A stretch of DNA of 52,002 nt from an uncultured SAR116 cluster alpha proteobacterium (GCA_902596655.1 CACJUX010000014.1:1-52002), one strand, 5' to 3'. Positions 26,751 to 35,884 are shown, counted from the first letter of the stretch. A program made the numbers and translations. The notes: generated from the sequence alone by a model not told the origin.

Positions 26751-27587
26751 CTACTGGGCCTTCCTGCCAAGCAATTGCGTCATAATCAGCAAGCCAGATG
26801 ATATGATGATAAGGACTGTGGATATTGCCGCGATAGTGGGATCAATCTGATCACGCAAGGCTAGAAACATACTTCGGGTAATGGTTGAATTATCACCACC
26901 CGCCACGAAAAGGGAAATGATAATCTCGTCAAACGAAGTTAAAAACGAAATCAGCGACGCGGAAATCAGAGAAAACTTGATTTGTGGCAGGGTAATTTCA
27001 ATGAAGGCTCTAGGCCGGCTGGCGCCAAGTGAACGGGCAACCTTTTCTTGATTCATGTCATAATTTTTCAATGCTGACATGACGATGATCAAAACAAGCG
27101 GCATCGCAACGAGTGAATGTCCCAACACAAGGCCGACGATGCTGTTTACCATTTTAAACTGAACGTAGAAATAAAAAAGCCCAATCGCGATGAGTATGAT
27201 AGGCACCATCATTGGCGAAATCATGATCGGAAATAAAATAGCACGTAGACGGGATGTGCTGTTGATTAACCCATAGGCGGCTACAGTACCAATCGGTGTT
27301 GCAACAAAAATGGTAAGAACAGCAACGAGCAAAGATGTGCGTGTTGCTGCCATCCAATCATTGAAGCCGTTTTCCACTTTCCAAGAAAAGAAATAATTTT
27401 CATACCAGCGAAATGACCAGTCTTTGGGCGGAAATTCAAGATACTGACTACTCGAGAAAGACATTGGTATCACGACTAGTGACGGTACAATCAATAGGAA
27501 TAGAATTATTGCTGAGAGTATGTAAAGCCAAAGACGGCCTCGCAGCTTGATCTGGGTTTCCGAGACATTTTGGTCTAAAAATCCCAT
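26751..27587 (-). CDS. ABC transporter permease, PotC/PotI-like
   Basis: A 278-residue inner-membrane protein with six hydrophobic segments and the EAA loop ARSLGASRPRAFIEITLPQI. It begins MGFLDQNVSETQIKLRGRLW and ends in a hydrophobic helix. The family imports polyamines or related amines such as betaines. It follows its partner permease by 2 bp, as the last gene of the transporter operon. It is convergent with the acyl-CoA synthetase gene. Confidence 0.88.
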   Translation of the reverse strand: MGFLDQNVSETQIKLRGRLWLYILSAIILFLLIVPSLVVIPMSFSSSQYLEFPPKDWSFRWYENYFFSWKVENGFNDWMAATRTSLLVAVLTIFVATPIGTVAAYGLINSTSRLRAILFPIMISPMMVPIILIAIGLFYFYVQFKMVNSIVGLVLGHSLVAMPLVLIIVMSALKNYDMNQEKVARSLGASRPRAFIEITLPQIKFSLISASLISFLTSFDEIIISLFVAGGDNSTITRSMFLALRDQIDPTIAAISTVLIIISSGLLIMTQLLGRKAQ

Positions 27588-27589
27588 GT

Positions 27590-28477
27590 CTAACTTCGCT
27601 GACCAAACTGATCAAGTGAGACCAGTTTCGATGCGATAAATAGTATAAGCATGGTGACAACCAACAACACAACACCGAGTGCGCTCGCCGCACCCCAGCT
27701 GAAGTAAAGTTCTATATTGCTTGATATTTTCATCGCAGCCATGATCACTTTGCCACCGCCCAATACTGCAGGCGTAACATAGAAACCAAGACATAACACA
27801 AAGACAATGAGAAGACCCGCAATAAGGCCGGGCATACTTAGCGGGAAAAACACTGTCCAAAATGCTCTAACTGGCGTTGCACCAAGGCTTGATGCGGCCT
27901 TCACGCAGTGCGGGTCGATTGCGCGCATATTGGCGTAGAGTGGCAAAATCAAAAAAGGCAGCATGATGTGGACCATGCCGATTAGAGTGCCTGAAGTGTT
28001 GTGAACGAATTTAATTGGCTCACTGAGCAGGCCAAGGTCGACTGCAACAGTATTCACCAGCCCCTTTTTTTGGAGAAGTACAAGCCAAGCATAGGTTCGT
28101 ACGAGGAGGCTAGTCCAAAATGGGATTAAAACCCCAATCATGCATATGTTGGCCCATTTCCGGGGAATCTGCGACATGAAATAAGCCAGCGGATAACCAA
28201 GCAAAGCGCAAAATAACGTGGTTAGGATACTAATCTTGAAGGTTGTCAGAAAAATGCGGATATATGCTTTCGAATTGATCATCCTTTCATAATTTTCAAA
28301 CGAAAATGACCCATCTCTGCCAATAAAAGACAAGAGAAATAGCCAGCCAATTGGAACAATGATCATCGCTCCAACCAAAACCAAATAGGGCAATGTAAGA
28401 CCAAAAAAAGTGTAATGTTCACGCCGCGCTAGTTGTGCAAGCTCAGCTTGATTAAAGTTCTGCTCAATCCCTACCAT
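27590..28477 (-). CDS. ABC transporter permease, PotB/PotH-like
   Basis: A 295-residue permease with six membrane segments and the EAA-type loop KAASSLGATPVRAFWTVFFP. The start is taken as ATG 28477 (MVGIEQNF), inside the end of the ATPase gene; ten more codons to 28507 are possible but overlap more. It pairs with the PotC-like permease to form the membrane channel of the importer. Confidence 0.87.
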   Translation of the reverse strand: MVGIEQNFNQAELAQLARREHYTFFGLTLPYLVLVGAMIIVPIGWLFLLSFIGRDGSFSFENYERMINSKAYIRIFLTTFKISILTTLFCALLGYPLAYFMSQIPRKWANICMIGVLIPFWTSLLVRTYAWLVLLQKKGLVNTVAVDLGLLSEPIKFVHNTSGTLIGMVHIMLPFLILPLYANMRAIDPHCVKAASSLGATPVRAFWTVFFPLSMPGLIAGLLIVFVLCLGFYVTPAVLGGGKVIMAAMKISSNIELYFSWGAASALGVVLLVVTMLILFIASKLVSLDQFGQRS

Positions 28478-29558
28478 TAGCCGCTTCCAAGAAATAACTG
28501 TCAGCAATTTTTAGCCCAAGAATAATTTTTTCATTAACGCGAGGTAACTCACCCACGTTTGTGCTTCCATTTGGTAGTCGAAGGCGGAGAGAAACCTCAC
28601 CATAATTTTCTAGATTCAGCTTGACAACCATTAGTTGGCTCTCACCTTGAAAGATTGAGTCCTCAACTAGACCCTCAAAATAATTGGCATCACGGGATTT
28701 CTTGTTGGCAATAAATAGTTTTTCAGGACGAACAACCAGCATGAAATCACCGTCCTTTTTCAGTTCTTGGGCAATCTTAAGTTTTTTAGAGCCAATAGTG
28801 GCAAATCCACCTTTTACTTTTGCTGGCAAGAGGCTTGACTCGCCAATAAAATCGGCTATGAAAGCGTTCTTGGGCCGCTGGTAAATCTCGTTTGGTGAGC
28901 CTAACTGCATTAATTGCCCGTCATTGATAACGGCAATTCTGTCTGACATTGTCAACGCTTCTTTTTGATCGTGGGTCACATACACCGTTGTCATATTGAG
29001 GCTGTCGTGAAGCTGGCGAAGTTCGATTTGCATTTCTTCGCGCAATTTCTTGTCGAGAGCGGAAAGTGGCTCGTCCATGAGCAAAATTTTCGGCTGGAAA
29101 ACGATTGCGCGCGCCAATGCAACACGCTGTTTCTGGCCGCCAGACAATTCATCAACGCGGCGATGACCAAGCCCTTGAAGCTTTACGGTGGCAAGTGCTT
29201 TCTCAACACTTTTTCGCGTCTCTTCTTTGCTAACACCACGCAATTTTTGAGGGTAGGCTACGTTCTCTGCAACGCTCATGTGGGGAAACAGAGCGTAATT
29301 CTGAAAAACCATGCCGATACCGCGAAGATGAGGCGGTTTTAGAACGACCTCCTCACCGCCAAATTTAACGCTACCATAATCAGGGTTTGTAAAGCCGGCG
29401 AGCACCATCAGCAATGTCGTTTTGCCAGATCCTGATGGCCCCAGTAAAGTAAGAAACTCTCCAGACGTAACCTCAAGACTAACGTCCTTAAGTGCATAAA
29501 AATCCCCATAGGTTTTTGTCACATCTTTGATAGAAATATTAAGTGAGCTGTCGGTCAT
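28464..29558 (-). CDS. ABC transporter ATP-binding protein, PotA/PotG-like
   Basis: A 364-residue ATPase with Walker A GPSGSGKTTL, Q-loop VFQNYALFPHM, signature DELSGGQKQRVALARAI, Walker B KILLMDEPLSALD and H-loop VYVTHDQKEALTM. A C-terminal TOBE_2 domain (residues about 275-360; VRPEKLFIANK) is typical for PotA. The start is ATG 29558; a GTG five codons earlier is also possible. It is separated from the binding-protein gene by a terminator hairpin, so its message level is probably lower. Confidence 0.9.
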   Translation of the reverse strand: MTDSSLNISIKDVTKTYGDFYALKDVSLEVTSGEFLTLLGPSGSGKTTLLMVLAGFTNPDYGSVKFGGEEVVLKPPHLRGIGMVFQNYALFPHMSVAENVAYPQKLRGVSKEETRKSVEKALATVKLQGLGHRRVDELSGGQKQRVALARAIVFQPKILLMDEPLSALDKKLREEMQIELRQLHDSLNMTTVYVTHDQKEALTMSDRIAVINDGQLMQLGSPNEIYQRPKNAFIADFIGESSLLPAKVKGGFATIGSKKLKIAQELKKDGDFMLVVRPEKLFIANKKSRDANYFEGLVEDSIFQGESQLMVVKLNLENYGEVSLRLRLPNGSTNVGELPRVNEKIILGLKIADSYFLEAANGRD

Positions 29559-29614
29559 AGGTTGTGCCGCCACCGAAAGTTTACAGTCATCAGTTAACCG
29601 CTGTACAAATGCTT

Positions 29615-29651
29615 AACAAAAATGAATTGGAGGGCGTTTTTACCCTCCAAT
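29615..29651 (-). terminator. Hairpin terminator/attenuator between the binding-protein and ATPase genes
   Basis: ATTGGAGGG (29626-29634) and CCCTCCAAT (29643-29651) form a perfect 9-bp stem with an 8-base loop. Read on the minus strand the stem is followed by TTCATTTTTG. It lies 12 bp after the stop of the binding-protein gene and before the ATPase gene. This is a common way to give more binding protein than transporter. Confidence 0.75.
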
Positions 29652-29662
29652 CCCTAAATAAT

Positions 29663-30724
29663 CTACTCAGTCATCATTTCAGTATATTTCTCTGCCGCAA
29701 TTGTTCGCCACTTGGCGTACCAATCCGTCCTGAGTGTCATTTGGTGCTTGGCATTCTCTGGGTGTGAGGGCATTTGACGCGCTCTAGCCTCCTCCATCAA
29801 ATTAAGCTCATAAACCAATTTATTTGTTGGTCCGTAAGTGATGTATTTAGCGAATTCAGCCATATATTCTGGCTTCATCATCTCGGCGATATATTTCATC
29901 GCTAAATCTTTGTTCTTAACGCCCTTTGGAATGCCGTAGCCTTCCCAGTCCATGATGCCTGTTTTCCAATCATAGGCAACTTTTGCACCATCAAGCTTGG
30001 CGACGTCAAAACGACCGTTCCATCCGGTAGTCATATCAACCTCACCGTCCTTCATCAACTGAGCATGCTGCGCGCCAGACGTCCACCATACAGCAATGTG
30101 CGGTTTAATAGATCTGATTTTATCAAGCGCACGATCAATACCTTCCTCGCTATCCAAGACTTTATAGATGTCCTCTTTTGCGACACCGTCAGCAAGCAAC
30201 GCTGCTTCAAGTTGTGAGTCTACTTTTGCGCGCATTGCGCGGGTGCCTGGAAATTTCTCAACATCAAAAAAGTCAGCCCATGAACGCGGTCCATTGTCAC
30301 CATACGTTTCGGTGTTCCATGCGGCAACAACTGAGAAAATATCTGCACCCGCACAATAGTCGCTATACATGCCTGGCAAATGATTACTCACGTCAATAAC
30401 CGAATAATCAAGTTTCTCAAGAATGCCTTCAGCTCCACCTGAAGCACATCCGCCAGCCCCGCTGGAAAAAATGTCGAATTTGTCTGCACCAGATTTAACC
30501 ATCAATTTGACGTCTGAAATACCTCCATAGGTATCTTCCTTTACCGTGATACCCATGGCCTCGGCGGCAGGTTGAAAAATACCAACCGATTGGCCTTTTT
30601 GGTAAGCGCCGCCCCAAGACACTATCCGAAGTGTGTCATCAGCAAAACTCGCTGTAGAAAAACTCGCGAAACCGAGCGATACGGCTGCAACCCCAACTTT
30701 TTTGAGTGTTATAAAAGACTTCAT
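29663..30724 (-). CDS. Periplasmic polyamine-type ABC substrate-binding protein (PotD/PotF-like)
   Basis: A 353-residue exported protein. A signal peptide ends near TASFADDTLRIVSWGG, with the usual A-x-A cleavage site. The mature part resembles PotD-type binding proteins: WGGAYQKGQ, ADKFDIFSSGAGG, IFSVVAAWNTETYGD, SWADFFDVEKFPGTRAMR, and a late YGIPKGVKNKDLAMKYI. An AGGA ribosome site precedes the ATG. It captures the substrate for the permeases and ATPase downstream. The acidic ligand residues of PotD cannot be checked by eye, so the ligand could be putrescine, spermidine or another amine. Confidence 0.86.
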   Translation of the reverse strand: MKSFITLKKVGVAAVSLGFASFSTASFADDTLRIVSWGGAYQKGQSVGIFQPAAEAMGITVKEDTYGGISDVKLMVKSGADKFDIFSSGAGGCASGGAEGILEKLDYSVIDVSNHLPGMYSDYCAGADIFSVVAAWNTETYGDNGPRSWADFFDVEKFPGTRAMRAKVDSQLEAALLADGVAKEDIYKVLDSEEGIDRALDKIRSIKPHIAVWWTSGAQHAQLMKDGEVDMTTGWNGRFDVAKLDGAKVAYDWKTGIMDWEGYGIPKGVKNKDLAMKYIAEMMKPEYMAEFAKYITYGPTNKLVYELNLMEEARARQMPSHPENAKHQMTLRTDWYAKWRTIAAEKYTEMMTE

Positions 30725-30859
30725 TTGTTCCTCCCAATAAATCTTCTTTAAAATATCGTAAACGGAGTTTATTCCGCTGGTAAAGGTTTCATTTGACTGT
30801 AACTACCACATTGGGTTTTTAATCTAGCTGGTAAATGTTAAAATTTGGTTCATAGGTTT

Positions 30860-32206
30860 ATGTCACAAAAAATTCAAATTGCCGAAACACAACAAAAGTA
30901 TGTCGCGGGTAATGTCTATTGGCATGACGGAATCGATCCCCTCTTGCCAACAACGCAAGTCCCCTCAGGCAAAGTAGATGTAGCTGTGATCGGCGCTGGA
31001 TATACCGGGCTTCAAGCGGCTATCGCTACGGCACGAGCAGGACGTTTAACCCAAGTTGTTGACATGCACGAATTAGGCTGGGGATGCAGTACGCGGAATG
31101 GTGGACAAATCAGCCCAAGCATTAAGCCATCGTTTTCAACTCTTGCTCAACGGCATGGTACAAAGCGCGCAGCAGCAATCCGTAACGAGGGGTATCGTTC
31201 GCTTGATTGGATTGGTTCCTTTATTAAAACCGAGGGTATATCTTGCGAATATCAGCGATGTGGCAGGTTCCACGCAGCCCACACGCCAGCCCATTTTGAC
31301 AACCTTGTCAGTGAAACCCAGAAGCTCAGCAGTGAGGAAGGCGTAAAATTTGAGGTTATATCCCGAGACGAACAGCATTCAGAACTCGGCACAGACGCAT
31401 ACTTTGGCGGTGTCGTGCTTAAACAGCACGCTTCGCTGGACCCAGCCAAATACTACAGCGGTCTGCTTGAGCTTTCAAAAAGAGTTGGAGTTGAAATCAC
31501 AGATGTTTGCCCTGCCATTGAAATAAAGCAAGAAGGCAGAGCTTTTGTTGTAACCACATCTAAAGGCGAAATCAGGGCCGAAAATATAATCATTGCAACA
31601 AATGGTTACACGACTAGTCTTGTGCCGTGGCTGCAAAGACGGGTCATCCCTATCGGCACATACATGATTGCGACTGATCCACTGCCACAAACACTTATGG
31701 AAAGATTGTTTCCCACAAATCGCGTAGTGAGTGACACATGCAAGGTAATTTATTATTACCGACCCTCACCAGACCGTAGCCGTATTATTTTTGGTGGTCG
31801 CGTTTCAGCAGATGAGACAAACCCTGCAATTACAGGCCCAAGGCTGCATCGTGATATGTGTCGGATTTTCCCTGAACTTGTGAATTATGGTTACACACAC
31901 TCTTGGACAGGTACTGTAGCCTTTACTTTCGACACACATGCCCACATCGGGCAACATGCCGGTATTTATTATGCAATGGGATACTGCGGGTCCGGCGTTG
32001 GCATGGCAAGCTATCTGGGGTTTTGTCTTGGGCAACAGCTTGTTGGCAATCCAGATAGTGCAACCGCATTCGACAATTTACCATTTCCAACCCGACCACT
32101 GTATTTTGGCAAGCCTTGGTTTTTGCCATCAATCGTGCAATGGTATCGATTGCGGGACAAGTTGCAGATTCGTCGTGCAGCTGCATTAGATAAGTGGAAA
32201 AATTAG
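30860..32206 (+). CDS. FAD-dependent oxidoreductase, gamma-glutamylputrescine oxidase (PuuB)-like
   Basis: A 448-residue DAO-family flavoprotein. FAD-binding is shown by VDVAVIGAGYTGLQAAIATA near residues 40-58. A GWGCSTRNGGQISPS motif follows, as in PuuB and related amine or glycine oxidases, with ENIIIATNGYTT and a C-terminal GYCGSGVGMASYLG. The start is ATG 30860 (MSQKIQIAE); a TTG 15 bases earlier is not needed. It is divergent from the binding-protein gene across a 135-bp promoter region. The likely role is oxidative deamination of an imported amine. Confidence 0.88.
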   Translation: MSQKIQIAETQQKYVAGNVYWHDGIDPLLPTTQVPSGKVDVAVIGAGYTGLQAAIATARAGRLTQVVDMHELGWGCSTRNGGQISPSIKPSFSTLAQRHGTKRAAAIRNEGYRSLDWIGSFIKTEGISCEYQRCGRFHAAHTPAHFDNLVSETQKLSSEEGVKFEVISRDEQHSELGTDAYFGGVVLKQHASLDPAKYYSGLLELSKRVGVEITDVCPAIEIKQEGRAFVVTTSKGEIRAENIIIATNGYTTSLVPWLQRRVIPIGTYMIATDPLPQTLMERLFPTNRVVSDTCKVIYYYRPSPDRSRIIFGGRVSADETNPAITGPRLHRDMCRIFPELVNYGYTHSWTGTVAFTFDTHAHIGQHAGIYYAMGYCGSGVGMASYLGFCLGQQLVGNPDSATAFDNLPFPTRPLYFGKPWFLPSIVQWYRLRDKLQIRRAAALDKWKN

Positions 32207-32350
32207 ACAAACACAAATGCAGAGCCTCTGTGCTTAATGTCACTATTTTGCTACCAAACCGATTTGTTTTGGAAAACGGCGAAAGACTATCGTTACATTG
32301 GCGCGCTTGCAATGTACGCTCTTTTTTAAAGTTAGGCCGTTTTTAACAAG

Positions 32351-33673
32351 TCAACAAAAAGTCTTAGCAGCCGCAACTTCAAGTTTATCACAAAGTTCAC
32401 CAATTTGGTCATCTGAGATTATAAATGGCGGCGCAATAAGGACATGATCGCCACGAGACCCGTCAATGGTTCCACCCATTGGATAGCAAATTAGGCCGGC
32501 ATCGAAAGCTGCAGCCTTGAAAACTTTGTATCGTGCTTCCTCCGGGTCAAACGGTGCCTTACTTTCACGATGGGCGACGAACTCCATGCCGATGAAAAGT
32601 CCCCTTCCCCGAATGTCACCTATATTCGGATGATTACTAAACCTTTCAGTCAGCTCTTCCATTAATTTGTGCCCTTTGTCTTTGACGTGGCCTATCAAAT
32701 TTTCATCCAAAATAGTATTTACCACAGCATGCGCGCCTGCACATGCAGTAGGGTGTCCAAGGTAGGTGTGGCCATGCTGGAAAAAGCCACTTCCCATTTT
32801 GATCACTTGATATATGGTTGAACTGCAAAGCATTGCACCAAGCGGTTGGTAACCTGCACCTAAACCTTTGGCAATTGTAATAATATCGGGTTGTACACCA
32901 TCCATCTCGCAAGCATACATATACCCGGTTCGGCCCATGCCACACATCACTTCATCAAGAATTAATAACACATCATAACGGTCACAAATTTCACGAATGT
33001 GTGCAAAATACCCATCCACAGCCGGCACTGCGCCAAGTGTAGCCCCAACAACTGGTTCCGCTATGAAAGCCATTACACTTTCTGGCCCAAGCCGTAGGAT
33101 TTCAACTTCAAGCTCGTTAGCAACTCGCCGAGCAAAAGCTATCTCGTCCTCGCGGTCAAGCATCTCACGATAAGCGTAGCAGGGCGCAACATGGCTGGTT
33201 TCAATGAGAAGTGGGTTGTAAATCTGGCGTCTCAATTGATTGCCACCCGCTGCCAATGCGCCTAAAGTGTTGCCATGATAACTCTGACGGCGAGTTATCA
33301 CATTGCGTCGAGCCGACTGACCAATTTCTACAAAGTACTGCCTTGCAAGCTTCAAAGCCGCCTCAACAGCTTCTGATCCACCTGAGACAAAATAGACATG
33401 TTCGATCCGTTCTGGAGCATGATCAACCAGAAGTGATGCAAGCTTCTCTGCCGGCGCCGACGTAAAAAAACCAGTGTGCGCAAAGGCCAACTGATCAACT
33501 TGAGATTTTATCGCATTAATCACACTTGGATGGCTGTGACCAAGACTTGACACAGCGGCGCCACCTGATCCGTCAAAATAGCGTTTGCCATCCGAGTCAA
33601 TGATATAGCACCCGTCGCCAGTAACTGCGACAGGATAACTAGTGTTCATATTCCGCGGGAAGACATTTGACAT
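32351..33673 (-). CDS. Class III aminotransferase (putrescine/omega-amino acid type)
   Basis: A 440-residue PLP enzyme. It has the phosphate-binding GGSEAVEAALKLARQYF, QSYHGNTLGALAAGG, the PLP aspartate in LILDEVMCGMGRTG, and the lysine in TIAKGLGAGYQPLGAM. HGHTYLGHPTACAG is typical of the group including putrescine and beta-alanine aminotransferases. With the importer and amine oxidase beside it, a role in removing amino groups from an imported polyamine or its product is likely. It is convergent with the FAD oxidoreductase, 144 bp away. Confidence 0.9.
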   Translation of the reverse strand: MSNVFPRNMNTSYPVAVTGDGCYIIDSDGKRYFDGSGGAAVSSLGHSHPSVINAIKSQVDQLAFAHTGFFTSAPAEKLASLLVDHAPERIEHVYFVSGGSEAVEAALKLARQYFVEIGQSARRNVITRRQSYHGNTLGALAAGGNQLRRQIYNPLLIETSHVAPCYAYREMLDREDEIAFARRVANELEVEILRLGPESVMAFIAEPVVGATLGAVPAVDGYFAHIREICDRYDVLLILDEVMCGMGRTGYMYACEMDGVQPDIITIAKGLGAGYQPLGAMLCSSTIYQVIKMGSGFFQHGHTYLGHPTACAGAHAVVNTILDENLIGHVKDKGHKLMEELTERFSNHPNIGDIRGRGLFIGMEFVAHRESKAPFDPEEARYKVFKAAAFDAGLICYPMGGTIDGSRGDHVLIAPPFIISDDQIGELCDKLEVAAAKTFC

Positions 33674-34172
33674 GAAGCGCTAGCTCCTTTTTGGCTCGCT
33701 TGCAGTTCCCCGCTTAGCCAAAAAGCTCAGAAAAAGTGACCACAGCATTCGAGTTTCTGCTTACAAAATAAATCCTATCATCGTCCCATCGACAATAAAG
33801 AGCGATATGCTAAAAATTCCAGCAGCAATTGTTGAATAACAAAAACATTCCATTCACCCAAGCAACTAAACAGCTATTGCTAGAAGTAGTGAATTGTCTC
33901 GCAATTCTCTCCGCAAAGAATAACTACACTACCTCACCTGACTTTTGAAATATGCTTCCGTCATCCTTAAAAGTGTGTCCAGCAGCAATGCTGCTAATAA
34001 ACAACACCAACCCAAACCAACCCAAACCAACCCAAACGTTGGTATGATTGCAAGATTAGAAGTCTATAGAAGTTAGTTATGGTTGTGAGCATTGGAAAGC
34101 GAGTCCTTTGAACTATCCGAGGCGGTTACATGGTTTCAAGGTATTCACGATGGTGACCACGAGCCAGCAAGA
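33674..34172. other. Gene-free stretch with small repeats
   Basis: No gene is visible in these 500 bp. The stretch holds a 15-bp hairpin sequence AGCAGCAATGCTGCT (33981-33995, 6-bp arms) and, just after it, three tandem copies of CCAACCCAAA. The aminotransferase promoter must lie close to 33680-33750. Confidence 0.45.
34007..34036. repeat. Three perfect tandem copies of a 10-bp unit
   Basis: CCAACCCAAA is repeated three times without mismatch and is followed by CGTTGG. It lies in an intergenic region. The copy number could vary between strains by slippage. No function is suggested by position. Confidence 0.8.
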
Positions 34173-35123
34173 TTAAGCGTCAAAAGAACCTATAGTATCC
34201 AAATGGCTGGCTACGCTGTCGGCCAATGCACTGAGGTTATATCCGCCTTCCAGAATGCTCACGATACGGAGAGACCCCGTGATATCAGCATTCCTAAGTG
34301 CCATTTCCAGAATTAACCCTGTCAGGGTACCAAAATCCTCAGTGGCCATCATTAATCCGCCCAAGGGGTCTGCTTTGTGGGCATCAAAACCTGCTGAAAT
34401 AATTATGAGGTTGGGTTTGAAATCCAAGACGGAAGGTAAAAGATAATTTTTCCACCCCTCAAGTACGTCAAAACCAAGCGCCCCTTGCGAAAATGGCAAA
34501 TTAACGATGTTATTATCGGCCCCAGTTTCACTTTTTTCACCTGTGCCTGGGAAAAGGGGCATTTGATGAGAGGAAGCATAAAATAGAGAAGGGTCATTCC
34601 AAAAACATGCTTGTGTGCCGTTACCATGATGTACATCAAAGTCCAAAACGGCAACTCGTTCCAAGCCCCATTGTTCTTGAGCATGCTTAGCTGCCACAGC
34701 GGCACTTGAATAAACACAAAATCCCATTGCCTTTTCTGGTTCGGCATGATGACCGGGTGGCCGCATAGCGTTAAATGAAGCCCCTTCTTCTTTTTGCATT
34801 ACCTTGTCAACTGCAAGACAGGCCCCTCCGGCTGCTCTTGAAGCAGCCTCAATACCCGACTTACCAGCCCAAGTATCTGGGTCCAATCCAACAGGATTTA
34901 ACGCTGCAGAGGCTGTCTCATCGATATAGTCAAGGAAGGTTTTTGTGTGTGCCCCTAACAATTGCTCACGCGTTGCGAGGGGAGCTTGAATACGGCTCCA
35001 GTTTTTGTAATTACCGTCTATCCTATTCTTTATGGCTTCATAACGTTCCGCACACTCTGGATGACCTTTTGGTGTATCCTGGTGCAAACAGATTTCATGT
35101 GAGATGATTGATAGATTTCTCAT
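34173..35123 (-). CDS. Histone-deacetylase-family protein, acetylpolyamine amidohydrolase candidate
   Basis: A 316-residue arginase/deacetylase-fold enzyme. Active-site signatures are present: RPPGHHAEPEKAMGFC with the paired catalytic histidines, VLDFDVHHGNGTQ with zinc-binding Asp and His, and ISAGFDAHKADPLGG with the third zinc ligand. The bacterial members include acetylpolyamine amidohydrolases and acetoin-utilisation proteins. Next to a polyamine-type importer, amine oxidase and aminotransferase, removal of acetyl groups from acetylputrescine or acetylspermidine is the simplest role. The start is ATG 35123, since HDAC homologues begin close to this point; ATG 35159 is the alternative. 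Confidence 0.88.
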   Translation of the reverse strand: MRNLSIISHEICLHQDTPKGHPECAERYEAIKNRIDGNYKNWSRIQAPLATREQLLGAHTKTFLDYIDETASAALNPVGLDPDTWAGKSGIEAASRAAGGACLAVDKVMQKEEGASFNAMRPPGHHAEPEKAMGFCVYSSAAVAAKHAQEQWGLERVAVLDFDVHHGNGTQACFWNDPSLFYASSHQMPLFPGTGEKSETGADNNIVNLPFSQGALGFDVLEGWKNYLLPSVLDFKPNLIIISAGFDAHKADPLGGLMMATEDFGTLTGLILEMALRNADITGSLRIVSILEGGYNLSALADSVASHLDTIGSFDA

Positions 35124-35197
35124 TTTCAATTTTTTACAACTGCCATTTCTGTCAGACATACTTTTGCTTTTTAAAAAACAAGGGTAGCATTTTAACC

Positions 35198-35390
35198 CTA
35201 CTGGAACTGCATTAGAACCCTGTCAGCATCACCGTGTAGCTCGCGAGCCGCTGGACTGCTGAATGACATTCTGCTGGACGTAAGCATGGAGTTCACCCGC
35301 GGTAATCTGGTCATCACGATTGGAGTCTGCATCACCCTCCATACCTTAATGGGTGCGCTGCAATGAGACAACATGAGAAGGATTGAACAA
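35198..35390 (-). pseudogene. C-terminal remnant of a caspase-like (peptidase C14 type) protein
   Basis: The minus strand encodes the tail typical of marine metacaspase-like proteins, split over frames. GDADSNRDDQITAGELHAYV (an EF-hand-like segment), followed by QQNVIQQSSGS, lies in one frame. ARELHGDADRVLMQFQ and TAG 35198-35200 lie in another, so at least one frameshift separates them near 35243. A further shift is likely near 35345, where a start-side fragment (FSCCL) loses register. The catalytic His/Cys domain is absent. It lies just outside the far attachment site of the island. The family call rests on memory of the tail pattern. Confidence 0.55.
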
Positions 35391-35459
35391 AGTATTCGGT
35401 TAACCAGCTGAAATAATGAACTTTAGTGTGTCACTATGATACGTGCTTATTAGATTAGA

Positions 35460-35473
35460 TGGCGGAGGGGAAG
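35460..35473. repeat. Distal attachment site (14-bp direct repeat of the tRNA-Ser 3' end)
   Basis: TGGCGGAGGGGAAG here equals 43383-43396 base for base, and the match stops on both sides. This copy has no tRNA body attached, as expected for the far end of an island that regenerated the tRNA at its integrase end. Confidence 0.88.
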
Positions 35474-35535
35474 TCTTCCGCTGCCACTAGTAAGTGGTTG
35501 AAAGTGAGTCATTAAATTCCACTATTCATTTCTCG

Positions 35536-35555
35536 TCCCACATTCCGTCCCACAT
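35536..35555. repeat. Candidate integrase arm-binding motif, distal end
   Basis: Two TCCCACAT octamers spaced 12 bp apart start to start (TCCCACATTCCG then TCCCACAT). The 20-bp block matches 43240-43259 at 19 of 20 positions in the same orientation. An inverted TGGGACATA lies at 35594-35602. Paired motifs inside both ends are typical of tyrosine-recombinase arm sites or excisionase sites. Confidence 0.6.
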
Positions 35556-35629
35556 TAAGTTTACAAAAACTGTTGTTTGCATGATCCTTTTTCTGGGACA
35601 TATTTTCATTCTGTGGGCGATAGATTGAA

Positions 35630-35884
35630 ATGCTGATAATTAAAGATAAGAAGATATTTTCTGACGATGGCACCTTTTTGAGGGTGATCGATTGTCCGCG
35701 AGGGGTCAGCGGCTCGGATTTAACGCAAACATCTGACCACGAGTTTCACTGCGATAAGTGTGAAAAACAGATTGTTGCAACAGATTTCCTAACCGAGGAT
35801 AGCATCGTTGAGTTGATAACGGACAAACCGGAAACCTGCCTGAAGGTAAGTCGCTTTGATCCTTTGTTCAGGTTTGAACCATGA
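35630..35884 (+). CDS. Hypothetical protein with a CxxC pair (island cargo)
   Basis: An 84-residue protein. The middle holds HCDKCEKQIVATDFLTED, a possible zinc-binding His-Cys-x-x-Cys loop, with no second CxxC. The rest is unremarkable and I do not recognise a family. The stop overlaps the next gene in ATGA (35881-35884), so the two are translated together. It is the first gene after the distal attachment site. Confidence 0.65.
   Translation: MLIIKDKKIFSDDGTFLRVIDCPRGVSGSDLTQTSDHEFHCDKCEKQIVATDFLTEDSIVELITDKPETCLKVSRFDPLFRFEP

Noticed and set aside
33211-33465. Plus-strand frame opposite the class III aminotransferase.
   Set aside because: Antisense to conserved PLP-enzyme motifs; no independent support.
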